From Odiellus spinosus (Eukaryota > Arthropoda > Arachnida > Opiliones > Phalangiidae): 64,000 nucleotides of DNA. The notes under the pieces were generated by a model, which had not been told where the DNA came from, made no database searches, and saw only the letters and a list, made by a program, of their open reading frames with translations. Shown here piece after piece: positions 61,634 to 64,000 of the stretch. The stretch lies in assembly GCA_963920705.1 (NCBI GenBank), contig CAWUCO010000268.1, positions 3,472,001 to 3,536,000 of the forward strand. Direction: 5' to 3'. Position 1 is the stretch's first letter; each line of letters starts with the position of its first letter. The position numbers were made by a program, and so were the translations under genes.

Positions 61634-64000
61634 AAAACATCTAATATCAAAAAGCGAATTTTTAAAATCTGAAATTTGACTATTTTGATATTCTATGGTT
61701 TCTTGAATTGGCCATATTTTTCTTGTTTTTCAACGGATTTTTGAAAACTCTTGTTATTTAGACTGTCCATTAATTGCTCTTTCGAATGACTTTGGTTTTG
61801 TCTAAATTGCAAAATTGTGACAAATATAAAATTGGTTAAAATAAATCAAAAACACTTAAAAATCCAAAATTATTGGATTAAAATGGACACAAAACTTTTG
61901 ATTTTTAAGCGATTTAGACAAAATTAAGACTACTCGAAAGAGCAAATATTGGTCTATCTGAAAATCAAGAGTTTTGGAAAATCCGTTGAAAAACATGGAA
62001 AATATGGACAATTCAAAAAGCGAATTTTGAAAATCTGAAATTTGACTATTTTGATATTGTATGATTTCTTGAATTGGCCATATTTTTCTTGTTTTTCAAC
62101 GGATTTTTGAAAACTCTTGTTATTTAGACTGTCCATTAATTGCTCTTTCGAATGACTTTGGTTTTGTCTAAATTGCAAAATTGTGACAAATATAAAATTG
62201 GTTAAAATTAAGCAAAAACACTTAAAAATCCAAGATTATTGGATTCAAATGGACACAAAACTTTTGATTTTTAAGCGATTTAGACAAAATTAAGACCACT
62301 CGAAAGAACAAATATTGGTCTATCTAAAAAACAAGAGTTTTGGAAAATCCGTTGAAAAACATGGAAAATATGGACAATTCAAAAAGCATCTAATATCAAA
62401 AAGCGAATTTTGAAAATCTGAAATTTGACTATTTTGATATTCTATGATTTCTTGAATTGGCCATATTTTTCTTGTTTTTCAACGGATTTTTGAAAACTCT
62501 TATTATTTAGACTGTCCATTAATTGCTCTTTCGAATGACTTTGGTTTTGTCTAAATTGCAAAATTGTGACAAATATAAAATTGGTTAAAATAAAGCAAAA
62601 ACACTTAAAAATCCAAGATTATTGGATTCAAATGGACACAAAACTTTTGATTTTTAAGCGATTTAGACAAAATAAAGACTACTCGAAAGAGCAAATATTG
62701 GTCTATCTGAAAATCAAGAGTTTTGGAAAATCCGTTGAAAAACATGGAAAATATGGCCAATTCAAAAAACATCTAATATCAAAAAGCGAATTTTGAAAAT
62801 CTGAAATTTGACTATTTTGATATTGTATGGTTTCTTGAATTGGCCATATTTTTCTTGTTTTTCAACGGATTTTTAAAAAATTCTTATTATTTAGACTGTC
62901 CATTAATTGCTCTTTCGAATGACTTTGGTTTTGTCTAAATTGCAAAATTGTGACCAATATAAAATTGGTTAAAATTAAGCAAAAACGCTTAAAAATCCAA
63001 GATTATTGGATTCAAATGGACACAAAACTTTTGATTTTTAAGCGATTTAGACAAAATTGAGACCACTCTAAAGAGCAAATATTGGTCTATCTAAAAAACA
63101 AGAGTTTTGGGAAATCCGTTGAAAACATGGAAAATATGGACAATTCAAAAAGCATCAAATATCAAAAAGCAAATTTTGAAAATCTGAAATTTGACTATTT
63201 TGATATTCTATGATTTCTTGAATTGGCCATATTTTTCTTGTTTTTCAACGGATTTTTGAAAACTCTTATTATTTAGACTGTCCATTAACTGCTCTTTCGA
63301 ATGACTTTGGTTTTGTCTAAATTGCCAAGATGTGACAAATATAAAATTGGTTAAAATAAAGCAAAAACACTTAAAAATCCAAGATTATTGGATTCAAATG
63401 GACACAAAACTTTTGATTTTTAAGCGATTTAGACAAAATTAAGACTACTCGAAAGAGCAAATATTGGTCTATCTAAAAAACAAGAGTTTTGGAAAATCCG
63501 ATGAAAAACATGGAAAATATAGCCAATTCAAAAAACATCTAATATCAAAAAGCGAATTTTTAAAATCTGAAATTTGACTATTTTGATATTCTATGATTTC
63601 TTGAATTGGCCATATTTTCTTGTTTTTCAACGGATTTTCCAAAACTCTTATTATTTAGACTGTCCATTAATTTCTCTTTCGAATGACTTTGGTTTTGTCT
63701 AAATTGCAAAATTGTGACAAATATAAAATTGGTTAAAATTAAGCAAAAACGCTTAAAAATCCAAGATTATTGGATTCAAATGGACACAAAACTTTTGATT
63801 TTTAAGCGATATAGACAAAATTAAGACCACTCGAAAGAGCAAATATTGGTCTATCTAAAAAACAAGAGTTTTGGAAAATCCGTTGAAAAACATGGAAAAT
63901 ATGGACAATTCAAAAAGCATCTAATATCAAAAAGCGAATTTTTAAAATCTGAAATTTGACTATTTTGATATTGTATGGTTTCTTGAATTGGCCATATTTT
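61634..64000 (-). repeat. Minus-oriented satellite domain 7 (to window end)
   Basis: About six minus units, continuing past the window. One unit has lost part of its boundary spacer: near 62010-62025, AATTCAAAAAGCGAATTTTG lacks the CATCTAATATC segment. TTGCCAAGATGTGAC near 63324 is a changed form of the CCAAGACGTGAC variant of 33-37 kb. Near 63639, CC replaces TG inside arm 2 (GATTTTCCAAAACTCTTATT), an arm-1-like patch. Confidence 0.88.

Larger units (their letters stand above)
1..64000. repeat. Tandem satellite DNA array, ~383-bp monomer, about 167 copies
   Basis: The same unit of about 383 bp is read from the first base to the last. Unit starts (the CATAGAATATC landmark) fall at 1, 384, 767, and later at 1914, 2680, 3446 and 4212. 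Recurring landmarks within one orientation are spaced at near-multiples of 382.8 bp (1035 to 12135 is 29 units; 39433 to 41730 is 6 units), so no foreign DNA interrupts the array. The first 360 bases are about 27% G+C by hand count. No stretch of 300 bases lacks the repeat, and none contains a credible gene. Size, homogeneity and higher-order organisation are those of eukaryotic centromeric or pericentromeric satellite; that location is inferred. I cannot assign the family or species. Confidence 0.97.

Noticed and set aside
1-64000. CRISPR array
   Set aside because: The period is about 383 bp with no short direct repeats separated by unique spacers; the 'spacers' are themselves conserved.
1-64000. 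Inverted arms as terminal inverted repeats of a MITE or DNA transposon
   Set aside because: The arms are in tandem register throughout, with no flanking unique DNA and no target-site duplications. An origin from a transposon cannot be excluded but nothing here shows it.

Overview
The window is one uninterrupted block of satellite DNA. A monomer of about 383 bp recurs end to end from base 1 to base 64000, roughly 167 times. All spacings between recurring landmarks within one orientation are near-multiples of 382.8 bp, which leaves no room for a gene or a transposon insertion. The first 360 bases are about 27% G+C by hand count. I see no protein-coding gene, tRNA, rRNA, CRISPR array or mobile element. 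A tandem array this long, AT-rich and homogenised, with nested higher-order repeats, points to eukaryotic (peri)centromeric or other constitutive heterochromatin. The sequence does not identify the species. AT-rich satellites of a few hundred bp with internal inverted subunits are known from tenebrionid beetles, among others, but I cannot match this monomer to a named family from memory.

The monomer is itself an imperfect palindrome. In the first unit, bases 65-172 and 271-378 are inverted copies of each other: 108 bp, no gaps, 89/108 identical by hand count (82%). They are separated by a 98-bp spacer with nested smaller dyads and by a 70-bp spacer that crosses the unit boundary. I call 65-172 arm 1 and 271-378 arm 2. 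'Plus' orientation means that GTGTCCATTTGAATCC is read on the given strand, and 'minus' means that its reverse complement is.

Layout: 1 to about 31.46 kb is all plus (about 82 monomers). From about 31.5 kb to the end the array is mainly minus, broken by six short plus islands near 36.7-37.1, 46.8-47.5, 51.8-52.4, 54.5-55.1, 57.2-58.2 and 60.6-61.6 kb. All 13 orientation switches fall in one of two short blocks shared by both arms: the TTTTTCAACGGATTTT core, or the TTGAATTGG end. This fits recombination between inverted arms. The last five islands share diagnostic mutations, so one inverted segment was probably created once and then copied as part of higher-order repeats.

Higher-order repeats (HORs) by region: a five-monomer block duplicated at offset 4211 (1-1913 and 4212-6124); a 766-bp dimer (1914-4211); a 1148-bp trimer (6125-10718); four- and five-monomer repeats (18.5-28.0 kb); a six-monomer 2297-bp repeat (38.75-43.6 kb); a 13-monomer 4976-bp repeat (44.2-54.2 kb); and a seven-monomer 2678-bp repeat (51.8-57.15 kb). 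Private mutations are densest around the main orientation switch (29.5-32.7 kb), as expected where homogenisation is least efficient.

There are no genes here to work together. The main interest is the palindromic monomer, the localised inversion breakpoints and the spread of inversion junctions by segmental amplification.
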